From the NCBI RefSeq assembly GCF_017948595.1, contig NZ_JAGFBV010000006.1:1-64000 (forward strand): a stretch of 64,000 nucleotides of DNA. The letters run 5' to 3'. Source of the stretch: Flavobacterium geliluteum (lineage in GTDB: Bacteria; Bacteroidota; Bacteroidia; Flavobacteriales; Flavobacteriaceae). Shown here in pieces: positions 1-10,900 of this stretch. Within the stretch, counting starts at the first letter, position 1; each line of letters begins with the position of its first letter. The notes beneath the pieces were generated by a model, which saw nothing but the letters and a program-made list of their open reading frames with translations, was not told the DNA's origin and made no database searches. The position numbers were made by a program, and so were the translations under genes.

Positions 1-123
1 CAGCGATATTAAAAAATTATTCCCCAGAACAATACATGCTGTTACATTGGAAGGATTTCTAATAAAGCTTACATTGTTTGTATTCGGATTACAATTAAAT
101 AAAACAATTAACTAGCAACTTGA

Positions 124-660
124 ATTAATTATGCTAAATCTTACAAAAAACCGCTAACTTCTCTTGGTGGTATTGTAAGTAACGGCACTGACTACTGGAT
201 TTTAAGATTAGACCCAGAAGGCGGCGTGATTTGGAGTAAAACTTATGATTTTGGAAAAGTAGATATCTTGACTTCACTGGTAGAAAATAACGATCACACC
301 TATTTGATTGGAGGTTACGCTCGAGGCGAAATGACTTCAAACGCCAAAAGCGTGATGGGTAAAGCGCAAGGCTTGATTGCAAAGGAAAAAGACGGTATTA
401 ACGATTATATTGCTCTAAAGATAGATGATAAAGGCGAAGAACTTTGGATTAAAACAGTAGGCAGTGGAGGCGAAGATATCCTGAGAAAGTTAATCGAAAC
501 CCGTGATGGTGGTTATTTAATGGCGGGTACTTCAAATGCTACTTCCTCCAAAGACAAAAATTCGAATATAGGAGGCAATGATTTTTGGGTGGTAAAACTA
601 AAAGACAAAGAAAAAGTAGAGAAAAAGAAATCCAATATAGAGGCCATACATAGCACTTAA
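124..660 (+). pseudogene. Truncated surface-repeat protein fragment
   Basis: The frame is open from 124, just after a TGA, to the TAA at 660. The only plausible start inside it is a GTG at 226, and there is no signal peptide. It encodes two copies of a beta-propeller-like motif of the kind GxxLWxKTxG...DGGYLxAGTSN...DFWVVKLKD, common in large secreted flavobacterial proteins. In such proteins, as I remember them, this stretch leads into a T9SS sorting tail; here the frame ends abruptly at IEAIHST. Both ends therefore look lost, which suggests a remnant of a longer secreted protein that once stood at the head of this locus. An active short cytoplasmic protein is possible but unlikely. Confidence 0.5.
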
Positions 661-700
661 TAATCAAAAGATGTTTATTTATTATTAAATAAATATTTGC

Positions 701-730
701 TTGTCAGTTAATTATTAAATATTATTTTTG
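701..730 (+). promoter_or_regulatory. Flavobacterial promoter (TTG-N19-TAnnTTTG)
   Basis: TTG at 701-703 is followed after 19 bases by TATTTTTG at 723-730. This is a perfect match to the Bacteroidota sigma-ABfr type promoter consensus. It lies 28 bases before the ATG at 758 and probably drives the genes from 758 onward. Confidence 0.65.
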
Positions 731-757
731 TATTTTTTAACATGGAAAAAATTACTA

Positions 758-2824
758 ATGTCCAAAAATAAACTTCTTTTTCTACTCTTATTTTTTATAT
801 CACTTTCCTATTCTCAAGTAAAACAACCTACAGTAATGGTCAATGCCAGAGCTCAAAAAGACAAAATTTTGATTCGCTGGGCTGTTAATTCTCCAAGTGA
901 ATGGCAAAAAGCAAACAAAAAAGGATTTATAGTTACAAGAACCACAGTTTTAAGAGATGGGAATCTTTTATCTAAACCTGAAAAAATAGTACTTACTCCG
1001 AAACCACTTGTTGCAGAACCGTTGGATTCCTGGATGGAACTGGTGCAAAAAGATAATAATGCAGCAATTATTGCGCAATCTATTTATGGCGAAAGTTTTG
1101 AGATTACTGCTGCTAAAGAAGGAGATTTATCTAAAATTGTAAGCATGGCAGATGAACTGGATCAGCGGTATACATTTGCTTTGTACGCAGCAGATATGAG
1201 TTTTACGGGAGCAGTAAAAGCAGGCTGGGGATTATTAGATACCAATGTAAAAAAAAATGAAGTATATGCCTATCAGGTAAGTGTCTTTGAAAGTCCAAAA
1301 GTTAAAGAGTCTTCTTACATGATTGGTTTAAAGGATTATACGGTACTACCGGCACCAACTGATTTTATTGCAATTCCTGATGATAAAAAAGTACTGCTTT
1401 CCTGGGATTATGAAACCTTCAAAAGAATTTATACTTCTTTCATGGTCGAGAAATCTTCTGATGGAATCAATTATGCTCCAATAGCAACTACACCTTTAGT
1501 AAATTTAAATGATAAAGATGATCATCCATCTAAATCCATGTATTACGTTGATACCCTTAGTGTAAACGATAAAATTTATCAATATAGATTGTATGGTATT
1601 ACCTCATTTGGAGAAAAAGGACAAATAACCAAACCAATTACAGCAACAGGTGTGGCAGCGATAGTTACAGCAGCTAGACTAGTCGATTATAATATTGTCA
1701 ACTCAAACGAAGTTAATCTTGAATGGGAATACCCTGCAGCATCAGAAGGTTTCATTCAGGGCTATGAAATTAATTTGGCAGATAATGATAAAGGACCTTA
1801 TAAAGTTGTTTCTAAAATTCTTCCTCCATCGGAGAGAAAACTCAATTACAAAGAAAATTTATTTCCGTCTAATTATTTTACCATATCAGTCGTGGGTAAA
1901 AACAATCAGCGTTTAACCTCTCAGAGTATGCTGGTTCAGCCTGTAGATTCGATACCGCCGGCAAAACCAATCGGACTTGAAGGTGTAATTGATAGTCTTG
2001 GAGTAGTTCGATTAAAATGGAAACCTAATCTGGAAAAAGATTTACGAGGCTATCGAATTTTAAAAGCCAATACTGAAGGTGAAGAATTTGTAGATATTTA
2101 CCATCAATCTTATCTGGGTAACGATTATAAGGATAGCGTGAGTTTAAAAATGACCAATAGTAAGGTGTTTTATAGAATTGCTGCAGAAGACATGCGTTTT
2201 AATATTTCAGATCCATCTGAAATATTAGTTTTAGATAAACCGGATAAAATTCCGCCAGCAGCACCTATTTTTAAAGATTATGATAATAAAGATGGTAAAG
2301 TACATCTAAAATGGATACGAAGTTATAGCGAAGATATAGTAGGATATAGCCTTAGAAGGAGAGAAAAAGGACAGGAAAAGTGGCTGGAGATTAAGCAAAT
2401 AAATGATACAATTCAGGAATTTACAGATGATAGGGTAGAGAATAGAAAAACCTATCAGTACGCTATTCTGGCTAAGGATAAAAGTAATAATTGGTCTTCA
2501 TTAGACCATTCTACGATAACCGTGAATGTCTTGAATTTTACACCAATCAAGGTAATTACATTTTTGCAGGGAGTGGCAGACAGAGAAAATAAAAAAATAG
2601 TACTCACCTGGGATTATGCAAAAAACAAAGGTAAAATCTTGGGAGTAAGTATTTATAAAAATGCAAAAGGAACTCCCCCCACTTTATGGAAGGAATTAAA
2701 CAGCAATGTTTTCACTTTAGAAGATAAAAATTTAAAAATCAATCAGGAACTCGAATATCATTTCGTTCCTAATTTAGAAAGCGATAGTCCTGCAAAAGCA
2801 GAAACGGTAACAGTTATATATTAA
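758..2824 (+). CDS. Secreted multi-FN3 domain protein
   Basis: A protein of 688 aa. I chose the ATG at 758 because it begins a clean signal peptide (MSKNKLLFLLLFFISLSYSQ); the upstream in-frame TTG at 728 lies within the promoter box. The mature part is a string of about six fibronectin type III-like beta-sandwich domains, starting near residues 25, 197, 303, 400, 498 and 602. They are recognisable by the recurring pattern of xVxLxW about 15 residues before GYxIxR/K. There is no T9SS sorting tail and no catalytic motif. The next gene starts 4 bp after the stop, so the two are surely cotranscribed. I infer a surface scaffold or adaptor working with the SprB-repeat protein and the toxin that follow. 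The specific role is unknown. Confidence 0.8.
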   Translation: MSKNKLLFLLLFFISLSYSQVKQPTVMVNARAQKDKILIRWAVNSPSEWQKANKKGFIVTRTTVLRDGNLLSKPEKIVLTPKPLVAEPLDSWMELVQKDNNAAIIAQSIYGESFEITAAKEGDLSKIVSMADELDQRYTFALYAADMSFTGAVKAGWGLLDTNVKKNEVYAYQVSVFESPKVKESSYMIGLKDYTVLPAPTDFIAIPDDKKVLLSWDYETFKRIYTSFMVEKSSDGINYAPIATTPLVNLNDKDDHPSKSMYYVDTLSVNDKIYQYRLYGITSFGEKGQITKPITATGVAAIVTAARLVDYNIVNSNEVNLEWEYPAASEGFIQGYEINLADNDKGPYKVVSKILPPSERKLNYKENLFPSNYFTISVVGKNNQRLTSQSMLVQPVDSIPPAKPIGLEGVIDSLGVVRLKWKPNLEKDLRGYRILKANTEGEEFVDIYHQSYLGNDYKDSVSLKMTNSKVFYRIAAEDMRFNISDPSEILVLDKPDKIPPAAPIFKDYDNKDGKVHLKWIRSYSEDIVGYSLRRREKGQEKWLEIKQINDTIQEFTDDRVENRKTYQYAILAKDKSNNWSSLDHSTITVNVLNFTPIKVITFLQGVADRENKKIVLTWDYAKNKGKILGVSIYKNAKGTPPTLWKELNSNVFTLEDKNLKINQELEYHFVPNLESDSPAKAETVTVIY

Positions 2825-2828
2825 GCCT

Positions 2829-5800
2829 ATGAAGAAGTTTTACTTATTGATAATTTTATTGGTTACAGGATTTGGTTTTGGGCAGGTTAATTTAACAGGG
2901 ACTTCGAATTATGTTTTAAGGTGTAGTTATTCTTTAGGAGATGCAAGGGATGGTTGTGGATTTGGAGGTTTGCAATGGCTGCAATTAATTCATAAAGAAG
3001 GTCAAACACCTTATTTAAAACCAGATGATGGTAACACATGGCATAATACATCAGGAACTTTTAGTGATTTCACTTTTACCGAATCAAATCCAGTTATTAA
3101 TTTTAAAATACGTTCTACTAAAAGAAAACAAAATAGAGTTGGGGCATGCAGTACAGAGCATGAACGTTTGGCTGAGCTATCTATTCAAAGGCAGGAAACA
3201 AAAAGTTACGTAGACATGGTAGAATATGGTGGAGCTTTAGCTTTTTCTGGAACTATAACAATGACTACATATCCGGTAATTAATTTAATTAATCCAGATA
3301 CTAATAACAATATAATAGGTACAGAAAGTAAAATTGTTATCAATCCTATTGATGGTGTTTCAGAAGAATATTTTAATTGGATGTATCATATCGAAGGAGA
3401 ACGAGAACGAGTAAGAGTTGGCTTTACATGGGTTTATAGAGATACATGGAGAAGTTTACCAGCAGTATATCAAAATAAGAATTCGCTAAATATAGACTGT
3501 AAAAACTTTTTACCTGTTGAGGCGGTTGGAAAAAAAATTACTTTAAGAGCAAATGTTAATGGTAGTAGAGTCGAATTACTTTATGCTAAATCGGCACCAC
3601 ACATAGATGCAATAGATCCTATTCAAACAAAATGTTTTGACTCTAATGATGGAAGAGTGATAGTAAAATTTAGCTCCAAATTAATACCTGGCGAATTAGT
3701 GACATATACTATTATGGAAATTGATGAAGCAACTGGCCAGGATATGAGTGAAGAGCATTCTACACAAGATGGTGAAACGGTTATAATAGGAGATGATTTA
3801 ACTTATGAAATTCCACATGATTTTCGAAAAGGGAAATATCGTATACAATTAGCGGGTTGGTATAAAGAACCAGGTAAACTTGGAGCAAATACTTATGTAA
3901 TGGACCCTCAACATAAAATGGAGTTTAAAATAACATCTCCAAACCCTGTTGATTTTTCTATTACAAAGAAGAATGATATAAATTGTTATGGAGGTGCTGA
4001 TGGTGCAATTGATGTAGTAGCGTCAGGAGGTAGTGATAATGGTATATATCAATATTCAACAAATGGAGGAACTAATTGGATCACTTTTTCAAATGTTGAT
4101 AAAACGACTATAACGCAACTCCCTTTAGGTACTTATTATTTAAAGGTAAGAAAATTAAAAAATTTAAGTGATACCGTTGGTTGTGTGGCAAAAAAAGCAG
4201 ATGGTACTGAAAAAGTATTATCTGAAAACATAGGCCAACCAATTGGCCCTCTTGTGCTTTCTAGTAATATTATTGCTACCCATCCTACTTTTTATAAAGC
4301 TGAAAATGGTAGTATAATAGCTTCAATTAAAGGAGGTACTCTAATCGATGGGAATCATTATTTATATGAATGGAGGAATGATAAAAATTTACCAATTGAT
4401 GAAACCAAATCCAGTACCGTATTCTTTAATGGCATTTTTACAATTACATTACATGATGTTCCTGAAGGTACTTATACTTTATCAGTTAAAGATCAAAGAA
4501 ATTGTGTTTTAGATTCTTCGGTAGCACCTTCTTTAGTAGTTATTTTAGATGGTCCAGAAGCAATTTTAATTACATTAGAAACTGTTCAGGGTATTTCTTG
4601 TAATACAACAAATTTAGATCCTGTTAAAAATCAAGATAAAGCATCAGACGGGATTTTAAAAGCGACAGTTACGGGTGGTGTTCCTTTTCTAGCACCTGAA
4701 AATAATGGATTGCCTTATATCTTTACATGGTCAAAATACAATACTGAAACCAATTTGTGGGAGAAATTGACAGATTATAAAACAGATACTGCTGCTAATC
4801 TTTCAGAAGGAAACTATTCGCTAAACATTATCGATGCTAACGGAATAGTTCAGGGGACTTATAATACTTTCACTTTAGAAACAGCAATTCCAACAACAAA
4901 AGAAATAGTAGAACCGGCAGAACTTGTATTGTCATTTACTTCCGGAAATGTTTCCTGCCATGGAGGTAATAATGGTTGGGCGACAGCCGCAGTAACAGGA
5001 GGAACAGGCCCTTATACATATACATGGTACAATATAGGTAACGGAACTATTGACCAGAATAAAATAGCTCAGCTAACAGCTGGAGAATATTTTGTTGAAG
5101 TAAGAGATGATCTTAAAGGTTGCTTTATAAAAGGCAGTGTCGTCATTCATGAGCCAAGTGAAGAAGTAAAAATTGAGTATGAAGAAATTTTTATACCTAC
5201 TTTTTCAGGAGCCACAAATGGAAGGATGATTGCAAAAATAACAGGAGGAACACCAAATGATGATCAATCCTATAATTATGAGTGGAAAAATGGAGCAGGA
5301 GTTCTACAATCTACAACAGCTGAAATAAAAAACGGAATTTATACCATTACCCTAAATGGTGTTCCTGCTGATGATTATTTTTTAACGATTAAGGATAAAA
5401 ATTATAACGAAGTAACAAACCAGATCACGAATTGTTCAGTATTAGAATCAAAAGTCACATTGAATGAACCTGATCCTTTAAAAGTTGTTTTTGAAATCGT
5501 TCGTACTATTTCCTGTAATACAAGCAACGAATTTGGTAATGATAAAGACACAACGCCACAAGACGGTCAAAGAGATGAGTCGCAAGATGGTATTTTAGTT
5601 GCTCATGTTTCGGGTGGAACTCCGCTAGCATCTTCTGTAAATAATGGATTACCGTATTATTTTTATTGGAAAAAGCAACAAACTGATAACACTTGGGCAC
5701 CTTTAGTAGCTATTAAAGGCGAAACAGCTTCAAATCTATCACACGGTAATTATGCATTAAATATAAAAGATAGAAACGGAATCATGTTAGGTACTTATGT

Positions 5801-7988
5801 AAATAATGTGCTTACACAGGAAATTGACGTAACGCAATTGATGCAGGAACCTCCAACATTATCGGTTATCATAACCAAAGGTGACGTTTTTTGTAACGAA
5901 GGAAATGACGGTTGGGCTACAGCAAATGTTGTGGGCGGAACCCCTCCGTATGACTACAAATGGTCTAATGAGGTAGAAATGGATCAAAACACTATTTTAA
6001 AAGCAGGGGAGTACTGGGTATTTGTTACGGATGCCAAAGGATGTACCACACAAGAAAGTGTTACTATTTTGCAACCTCCAACGCCACTTGCCATTAAATA
6101 CACAGAAGTTCTAAATCCAAGTTTTTATAAAGCCACTAACGGAAAAATTGTTGTCGAAGTTACCGGTGGTACTATCTTTTCAGACAACTCGTATTGGTTT
6201 GAATGGAAAAATAGTAAAGGAATAATACAAACAACAACGGCAACTAATTTTAGCAATGGTATTTATACTATATCCTTAAGCGGGCTTCCGGAGGAAATGT
6301 ATAGCTTAACAGTTCGTGATGCTAATTATAATCCTGCCACAAATAAAACAAGTTGTACCGTAGCAAATTCTGTTACAACTCTAGATGATCCAGATCCTCT
6401 AGAAGTTACTTTTGAAGTAGTTCGTACTATTTCTTGTAATGTGAGTAATGAATTTGGAAATGAGACCGATGCCAATCCTTTAGACAACCAAAGAGATGAG
6501 TCGCAGGACGGAATTTTAAAAGCGCATGTTAAAGGAGGAATTCAGTTAGGGGTTGGTAAGAATAACGGCTTGCCTTATTTCTACACTTGGAAAAAACAAC
6601 AAAAAGATGGCTCATGGGTACTTTGGAATGATCATGATGAAACGGCCGAAAATATCTCAGACGGGAATTATGCATTAAATATAGAAGATGCCAACGGTAT
6701 AAAACTAGGAACCTATCTAAACAATCAATTGACAAAAGAAATTGATGTGACAAAGTCGATGCCTCAGCCTGCAAAACTTGGTTTAACCTTTACTAAGTTT
6801 GATGTTGGCTGTACAACGGGAGATGACGGTTGGGCAGAAGCACATGTAACTGGCGGAACTCCTCCGTTCACCTATGAGTGGACAAATGGGGAAACAACAT
6901 CAAAAATAGAAAACATTACCACCAACAATTATTTTGTTATCGCAACAGATGCCAAAGGTTGTAGGGTACAGGGAAGCATTTTTGTGGGTGATCCAAACGG
7001 AATATTTACGACCGAAACCGTCAAAAACCCTACTTGTTTTAAAGGAAATGATGCCTCTATACAACTTAGTGTTACAGGAGGTAATTTGCCTTACAGCTAT
7101 TTATGGAACACAGGAGCTACAACCAAAGATTTAAATAATCTTCCAGCAGGAATTTATGAAGTTGCTATTAGTTGTCCGGATTGTTGTGTGTATAAAAAGA
7201 AGTTTGTTTTAAAAGATCCACAACCTGTTATGGTTAATATTGGTCCAGACAGAACATTATGTAGCGATCAGAATCTTGATTTAGATGCTACACTAGCTGA
7301 TCCAAAAGCACAATACAGCTGGACATCTACAAACGGATTTACCTCAGATGAAGCAAAGGTAAGGTTATCAAAAGCTGGAACTTATCATGTAAAAGTAACT
7401 TCAGGTTTGGGTTGTGTTGGTGAAGATGAAATCGTAATAAAAACAAGTCAGGCCGCCATTAGTTCTGAGTTTCTATTGAGCTCGCAAGCTTATTTAGACG
7501 AAGAAGTAATTCTGATCAATACGAGTAATCCTTTTGGTGAGGGCACAAACTGGATCATCCCAAAAGGAGTAAAAGTAGTAGAGCAAAAAGAAAAATACAT
7601 AACATTAAAGTTTGAGGCTACAGGAGTTTATTCAATTGGTTTACAGCAAACACAAGGAGAATGTTATGCAACATACAGTAAAAACATTACGGTAGAACAA
7701 CGAGGTACACTACCTAACACAGATACAGCATCGCAATTTATTGTAGACTTTATCGTAACTCCAAATCCGAGTAATGGTAATTTTAAAGCACTTATAACTT
7801 TAGAAAATAATAATGCGGTAAACTTAAGACTATTCTCAACGACAGGTCAAAACACGATGATTCAGAAAAATGAATCAGGAAAGAAGCACTATGAAATAGA
7901 TTTTGAGACCACATTAGGATCCGGAATGTATGTTTTAGTATTAGAAACAGGGCAGCAAACATTGGTTAAAAAAATTATCATCTATTAA
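2829..7988 (+). CDS. SprB-repeat T9SS-exported surface protein
   Basis: A protein of 1719 aa with a signal peptide ending at FGFGQ (about residue 19). SprB-type repeats (CxGxxxGxxxxxVxGGxxPYxYxW) are seen near residues 385, 700, 1015, 1320 and 1397. An Ig-like segment follows near 1470-1540. The last 80 residues are a T9SS type A sorting domain (VTPNPSNGNF near 1642, then GMYVLVLETG and the terminal basic KKIIIY). In this family the tail directs export through the type IX system and attachment at the cell surface. SprB itself is the gliding adhesin of F. johnsoniae; this protein is much shorter and shares only the repeat type. The middle consists of three tandem modules (see separate entry). 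The toxin gene starts 3 bp after its stop, so it belongs to the same transcription unit. Confidence 0.9.
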   Translation: MKKFYLLIILLVTGFGFGQVNLTGTSNYVLRCSYSLGDARDGCGFGGLQWLQLIHKEGQTPYLKPDDGNTWHNTSGTFSDFTFTESNPVINFKIRSTKRKQNRVGACSTEHERLAELSIQRQETKSYVDMVEYGGALAFSGTITMTTYPVINLINPDTNNNIIGTESKIVINPIDGVSEEYFNWMYHIEGERERVRVGFTWVYRDTWRSLPAVYQNKNSLNIDCKNFLPVEAVGKKITLRANVNGSRVELLYAKSAPHIDAIDPIQTKCFDSNDGRVIVKFSSKLIPGELVTYTIMEIDEATGQDMSEEHSTQDGETVIIGDDLTYEIPHDFRKGKYRIQLAGWYKEPGKLGANTYVMDPQHKMEFKITSPNPVDFSITKKNDINCYGGADGAIDVVASGGSDNGIYQYSTNGGTNWITFSNVDKTTITQLPLGTYYLKVRKLKNLSDTVGCVAKKADGTEKVLSENIGQPIGPLVLSSNIIATHPTFYKAENGSIIASIKGGTLIDGNHYLYEWRNDKNLPIDETKSSTVFFNGIFTITLHDVPEGTYTLSVKDQRNCVLDSSVAPSLVVILDGPEAILITLETVQGISCNTTNLDPVKNQDKASDGILKATVTGGVPFLAPENNGLPYIFTWSKYNTETNLWEKLTDYKTDTAANLSEGNYSLNIIDANGIVQGTYNTFTLETAIPTTKEIVEPAELVLSFTSGNVSCHGGNNGWATAAVTGGTGPYTYTWYNIGNGTIDQNKIAQLTAGEYFVEVRDDLKGCFIKGSVVIHEPSEEVKIEYEEIFIPTFSGATNGRMIAKITGGTPNDDQSYNYEWKNGAGVLQSTTAEIKNGIYTITLNGVPADDYFLTIKDKNYNEVTNQITNCSVLESKVTLNEPDPLKVVFEIVRTISCNTSNEFGNDKDTTPQDGQRDESQDGILVAHVSGGTPLASSVNNGLPYYFYWKKQQTDNTWAPLVAIKGETASNLSHGNYALNIKDRNGIMLGTYVNNVLTQEIDVTQLMQEPPTLSVIITKGDVFCNEGNDGWATANVVGGTPPYDYKWSNEVEMDQNTILKAGEYWVFVTDAKGCTTQESVTILQPPTPLAIKYTEVLNPSFYKATNGKIVVEVTGGTIFSDNSYWFEWKNSKGIIQTTTATNFSNGIYTISLSGLPEEMYSLTVRDANYNPATNKTSCTVANSVTTLDDPDPLEVTFEVVRTISCNVSNEFGNETDANPLDNQRDESQDGILKAHVKGGIQLGVGKNNGLPYFYTWKKQQKDGSWVLWNDHDETAENISDGNYALNIEDANGIKLGTYLNNQLTKEIDVTKSMPQPAKLGLTFTKFDVGCTTGDDGWAEAHVTGGTPPFTYEWTNGETTSKIENITTNNYFVIATDAKGCRVQGSIFVGDPNGIFTTETVKNPTCFKGNDASIQLSVTGGNLPYSYLWNTGATTKDLNNLPAGIYEVAISCPDCCVYKKKFVLKDPQPVMVNIGPDRTLCSDQNLDLDATLADPKAQYSWTSTNGFTSDEAKVRLSKAGTYHVKVTSGLGCVGEDEIVIKTSQAAISSEFLLSSQAYLDEEVILINTSNPFGEGTNWIIPKGVKVVEQKEKYITLKFEATGVYSIGLQQTQGECYATYSKNITVEQRGTLPNTDTASQFIVDFIVTPNPSNGNFKALITLENNNAVNLRLFSTTGQNTMIQKNESGKKHYEIDFETTLGSGMYVLVLETGQQTLVKKIIIY
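4267..6990 (+). repeat. Three tandem ~305-aa coding modules
   Basis: Within the SprB-repeat gene, a composite unit of about 915 bp occurs three times (from about 4267, 5183 and 6105). Each has three parts in order. The first is a PTFYxAxNG...YxYEWK...GxYTI segment. The second is an ISCN...DGIL...GG...GLPYxxxW...GNYxLNIxDxNG segment. The third is an SprB repeat with GxDGWAxAxVxGGTxPYxYxW. The second and third copies share near-identical DNA stretches such as the run encoding QRDESQDGIL, which suggests recent duplication or recombination. Confidence 0.75.
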
Positions 7989-7991
7989 AAA

Positions 7992-10900
7992 ATGAAGAAC
8001 TTTTTCAGAACGATACTATTATTTACTCTTTTTTGCTTCCCTTTTGGGGGTTGGGGAGCTTACGCTCAGTTATATCCAGTTCAGATTACTACTGTTTTTA
8101 ATAGTCCGTATAGTGTCAAAATATCCGATTATGCCACCAGCATGGATACCAAAATGCAATTGCTAATCAATCCTACCGATATTGCAATCTCGCAAAGACA
8201 AGTACGTTTAAAACTCTACATACAAGGCAACGGACTAAACGTACAAAGTAGCGATTATATCCAAGGACAGCGACCAATTTTTATAAATGGTGGAGAATTA
8301 CAAACGCTTACCAATACAGATATTTCCGCCCTTTTTAGGCTTGAAAATCTGCAAGGAATCTCTGCAGCACAATATGCCAATGGCTTGCCAGATGGAATGT
8401 ACAGTTTTTGTTTTGAAATGTATGATTTTGCGACCAACCAGAAAATCTCACAAAAAAGCTGTGCCAGTTTATATTTAATATTAAATGATCCACCCTTATT
8501 AAACACACCACAAAAAAACGAACAAATTGCCTCGACAGAGTTTCCTAATATTTTATTTACCTGGACACCACGTCAGATCAATGCCACCAATATATCGTAT
8601 AAGTTCGAGCTAAAACAGCTTATCGATCCTACATTAGACCCACAAATTGGTTTTCAAATGTCTCCTATTTTATATGAGGAAACACTTTTTTCGACCGCTT
8701 TGTTGTATAATTTAAGCATGCCTATTCTTACTCCGGGAATGCGATATGCGTGGAGAGTGAGAGCGATTTCTACAACAGGACTTTCAGAAAACGCGGTCTT
8801 TAAAAATGATGGTTATAGCGAAATATACTCCTTCAAATATACCAGTTCTTGTACTGCACCCACCTTTTTATTAAGCGAATCCCAGAGTTCAAAAAGTGTC
8901 AAAATCACTTGGGAAGGAGTGCCAGAACATACGCGTTATCAGGTGCAATACAAAAAACAAGATGTTCCTAATGCACAATGGTTTTCGACCAATAGTTTAA
9001 ACACACAAAGTTTAATCACCAACTTAGAGCCAGGTGTTACGTATCAATTTAGGGTAGGTTCAAGTTGCGATCCTGCAGCAGATGGAGTTCAGTCGTTTAC
9101 CTATTCCGGAATCAGCAACTTTACAATACCTACAGAAACTAGTGGCGTCGCTGCATATAATTGTGGTATCATTCCTCAAATTAATATTGAGAATCAAAAA
9201 CCACTTACCAATTTAATACAAAGCGAAACCTTTAAAGCTGGAGATTTTCCAGTAACAATTTTAGAACTTCAAGGAGAAAACAGTCCCTATTCTGGTAAAG
9301 GATATATTATTGTGCCTTATTTAGCAGATACCAAAATCGCTGTTGAATTTAATAACATTGTAATCAACACAGATTATCAATTGATTAGTGGTATTGTAGA
9401 GACTAGCTACAATCCCGAGTGGAAAAATGTTGGTGATGTAGAAGATTTTACCGGCGAAGGTCAAGGCGGACAGATTGAAGAAACGGTTCCGTTTATCATA
9501 AAAGATATTGTTATTAATGCCAATGGTGATATTGTTGTCAATGGTATTGATGGACAACAAGTAACCATTCCCGGAGGAAAAGATACTGTAATTACAGATA
9601 GTGGTGTTATAGATGCTGACGGAAAAGTTATTGTCCCTCCAAAAGTTTATACAGTTGACAGTGCAGGAAACGGAAGTAATCAAGGTGTTGTAGTTGCCGA
9701 AGGAGGAAAACCAACTCCTGAAAATACAGATGGTGTCGATAAAAGTGGTCAGGCCACAGCATTTACTGCTAAGGGAATTTCGATTGCTTTTAGTGGTAAC
9801 GGTAGTAAATATGCTTTTGATGTAATGCCAGAAAAAGCAACTGCTGCTTTACAGAAGTTATATAAAAAAGTAGGTGATGTTGCGCTGCCTTACAAAGCAG
9901 TTATAAATGGTGATACAGATACTGTATTGGCTACAGTAAATATCACGGATGCCAGTGTCAAAGCGGATAGTATCGTTTTTAAAACCCAAAACGGAGCCAA
10001 AATCAACTTTACAAGAAATGATAAAGTCTTTGTATTAAATGTAAAAGGAAGTTTTAGTTATGCCGAAGAGCAAATATTAGCCACTATAAAACAAGGTAAG
10101 AAATGGAAAGTTATTGGTGCTTTTATGTTGGTGCATATTTCTCGAAAAGAGGTAAATGTTGCCTTAGTACCTACAGATGATACCTCAAGAAATAAACTCG
10201 ATAAGATCATTGCCAACACTCAGGCAATTTATGATAAAGTAGGGGTCAAAATTAATTTTAAGAAAGAAGAAGTACTCAATATAGACAGTGCATCGGGAGA
10301 TACAATTAAGACAGAGAAAAATACTCTAACTTCTACTTACAGTGCAGAGCAACAAAACATAAATGCATTATATCATGGTACAGATAATAGTTATGTACTT
10401 TTTATAACTAATAAACCTTCAAGCACAGGACAGGATGGTTATATGCGTTTAAACGGGCAGTTTGGGTATGTATTTCCTTCTAACAATGAAACTTTTGGGC
10501 TTAAAACTCCTGCACACGAATTAGGTCACGGAATTTTTAAATTAGAACATCCTTTTGAAACGTATAAAACTTCAGAATCAAGCACGAATTTATTGATGGA
10601 TTATAGCGAAGGAACTGTTTTAAATCATCAGGATTGGAAACAGATTAATGATCCTGCATTTAAATTGTATGCGTTTCAGAGTCAGGCTAGTGGGGAACAG
10701 AATAAATATGCGCATTTAGCATTGACACCAAGTGGAATTGTAATTGACGAGTTTTACTTGAACAGTGAAAGAATTGCAATTGTGTTTGTGGTTACTAAAA
10801 ATTACACTATTAATACCATTAAATATAATGACAAAAATTATGAATGGAGCAGCACTGCTAAAGCCTTCATTAATGGTTCAGAAAAAATTATACCTAAAAA

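Noticed and set aside
4267..6990. Periodic repeats considered as a CRISPR-like or tandem DNA array
   Set aside because: The period is about 915 bp, in frame, and codes for extracellular domains. It is a protein repeat, not a CRISPR array.
9321..9683. 120-aa frame on the - strand inside the toxin gene
   Set aside because: Asn/Ile-rich mirror of an Asp/Gly-rich coding stretch, with no independent signal.
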